This document shows positions 63,952-64,000 of a stretch of 64,000 nt of DNA, in pieces; position 1 is the first letter of the stretch; the number at the start of each line of letters is the position of its first letter. Source of the DNA: Prochlorococcus sp. AG-388-A01 (GTDB taxonomy: Bacteria; Cyanobacteriota; Cyanobacteriia; PCC-6307; Cyanobiaceae). The notes under the pieces were generated by a model. That model saw only the letters and a program-made list of their open reading frames with translations, searched no databases and was not told the origin of the DNA. Where the stretch lies: positions 1-64,000 of the forward strand of contig QCGK01000007.1 in NCBI GenBank assembly GCA_003279945.1, in the 5' to 3' direction. The translations under genes and the position numbers were made by a program.

Positions 63952-64000
63952 ATGCCCTCTCAGAGGAAAAGAATTGGGTTTTTACCAAGTGAAGAGGTTC
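63952..64000 (+). CDS. 5' end of a small basic protein, possibly ribbon-helix-helix (truncated by window)
   Basis: Only 16 codons are visible before the window ends: MPSQRKRIGFLPSEEV. The K/R-R-I-G-F/Y-L-P pattern is what I recall for short cyanobacterial ribbon-helix-helix (CopG-like) regulators, but this is too short to prove. An inverted repeat just upstream would fit autoregulation. Confidence 0.45.
   Translation, partial: MPSQRKRIGFLPSEEV

Overview
The window is a contiguous piece of a very AT-rich, gene-dense cyanobacterial chromosome. The best fit is a high-light-adapted Prochlorococcus. Pointers are the base composition, chlorophyll genes (chlH, acsF) next to housekeeping genes, a set of cyanobacteria-only families (DUF2862, DUF2949, DUF3038/DUF4335, DUF2996, DUF3318, CGLD27, Ycf20/DUF565), and many 25-75-codon membrane ORFs of the marine picocyanobacterial kind. 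No insertion sequence, integrase, CRISPR array or prophage is visible. Family names come from reading the proteins without a database search.

Layout. 0-6 kb: a glutathione peroxidase, purT, small ORFs and aminopeptidase N. 6-12 kb: mostly minus-strand small conserved genes (MBL-fold-like protein, DUF393 CxxC protein, GNAT, peptidase E). 12-18 kb: an AT-rich accessory stretch with an MTHFR-like protein, a renalase-like flavoprotein and a P-loop kinase-like protein, then rpsU and a coupled deoxyribosyltransferase/phosphoribosyltransferase pair. 18-24.7 kb: small secreted or membrane proteins, an HNH protein, a TauE/SafE permease, a probable non-coding RNA and a three-gene ABC-2 exporter. 24.7-43 kb is mostly core: initiator tRNA-Met, asparaginase II family, CGLD27, rsfS, DUF3318, carB, an MsbA-type ABC exporter, tpiA, folP, chlH, dapB, a UbiH-like monooxygenase and the DUF2949-DUF3038-DUF4335 group. 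43-61.8 kb: mfd, a TerC-family protein, fmt, pmbA, tldD, acsF, DUF2996, a degenerate RNase II/R-like (Zam-like) protein, two half-size UPF0016 transporters with a YkgJ-type Cys-cluster protein, a HAD hydrolase, Ycf20, rpmF, an FtsH-like ATPase lacking the zinc motif, and a 2-Cys peroxiredoxin. 61.8-64 kb is a run of tiny ORFs ending in a truncated basic protein that starts just after a perfect inverted repeat.

How the genes connect. chlH and acsF are two steps of the Mg-branch of chlorophyll synthesis. carB, purT, folP and dapB supply pyrimidines, purines, folate and lysine. fmt and the initiator tRNA both belong to translation initiation. GPX and the peroxiredoxin handle peroxides. tldD/pmbA probably form one metalloprotease. 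The UPF0016 pair is a candidate heteromeric divalent-cation (Mn) transporter.

The most interesting signals are: two large proteins that keep their fold but appear to have lost catalytic residues (FtsH-like and RNase R-like); two genes whose coding frame extends upstream with no NTG start (one with a strong Shine-Dalgarno placed for an ATT start and a signal peptide); a structured minus-strand RNA candidate near 20.4 kb; and about twenty small ORFs missing from the supplied track.
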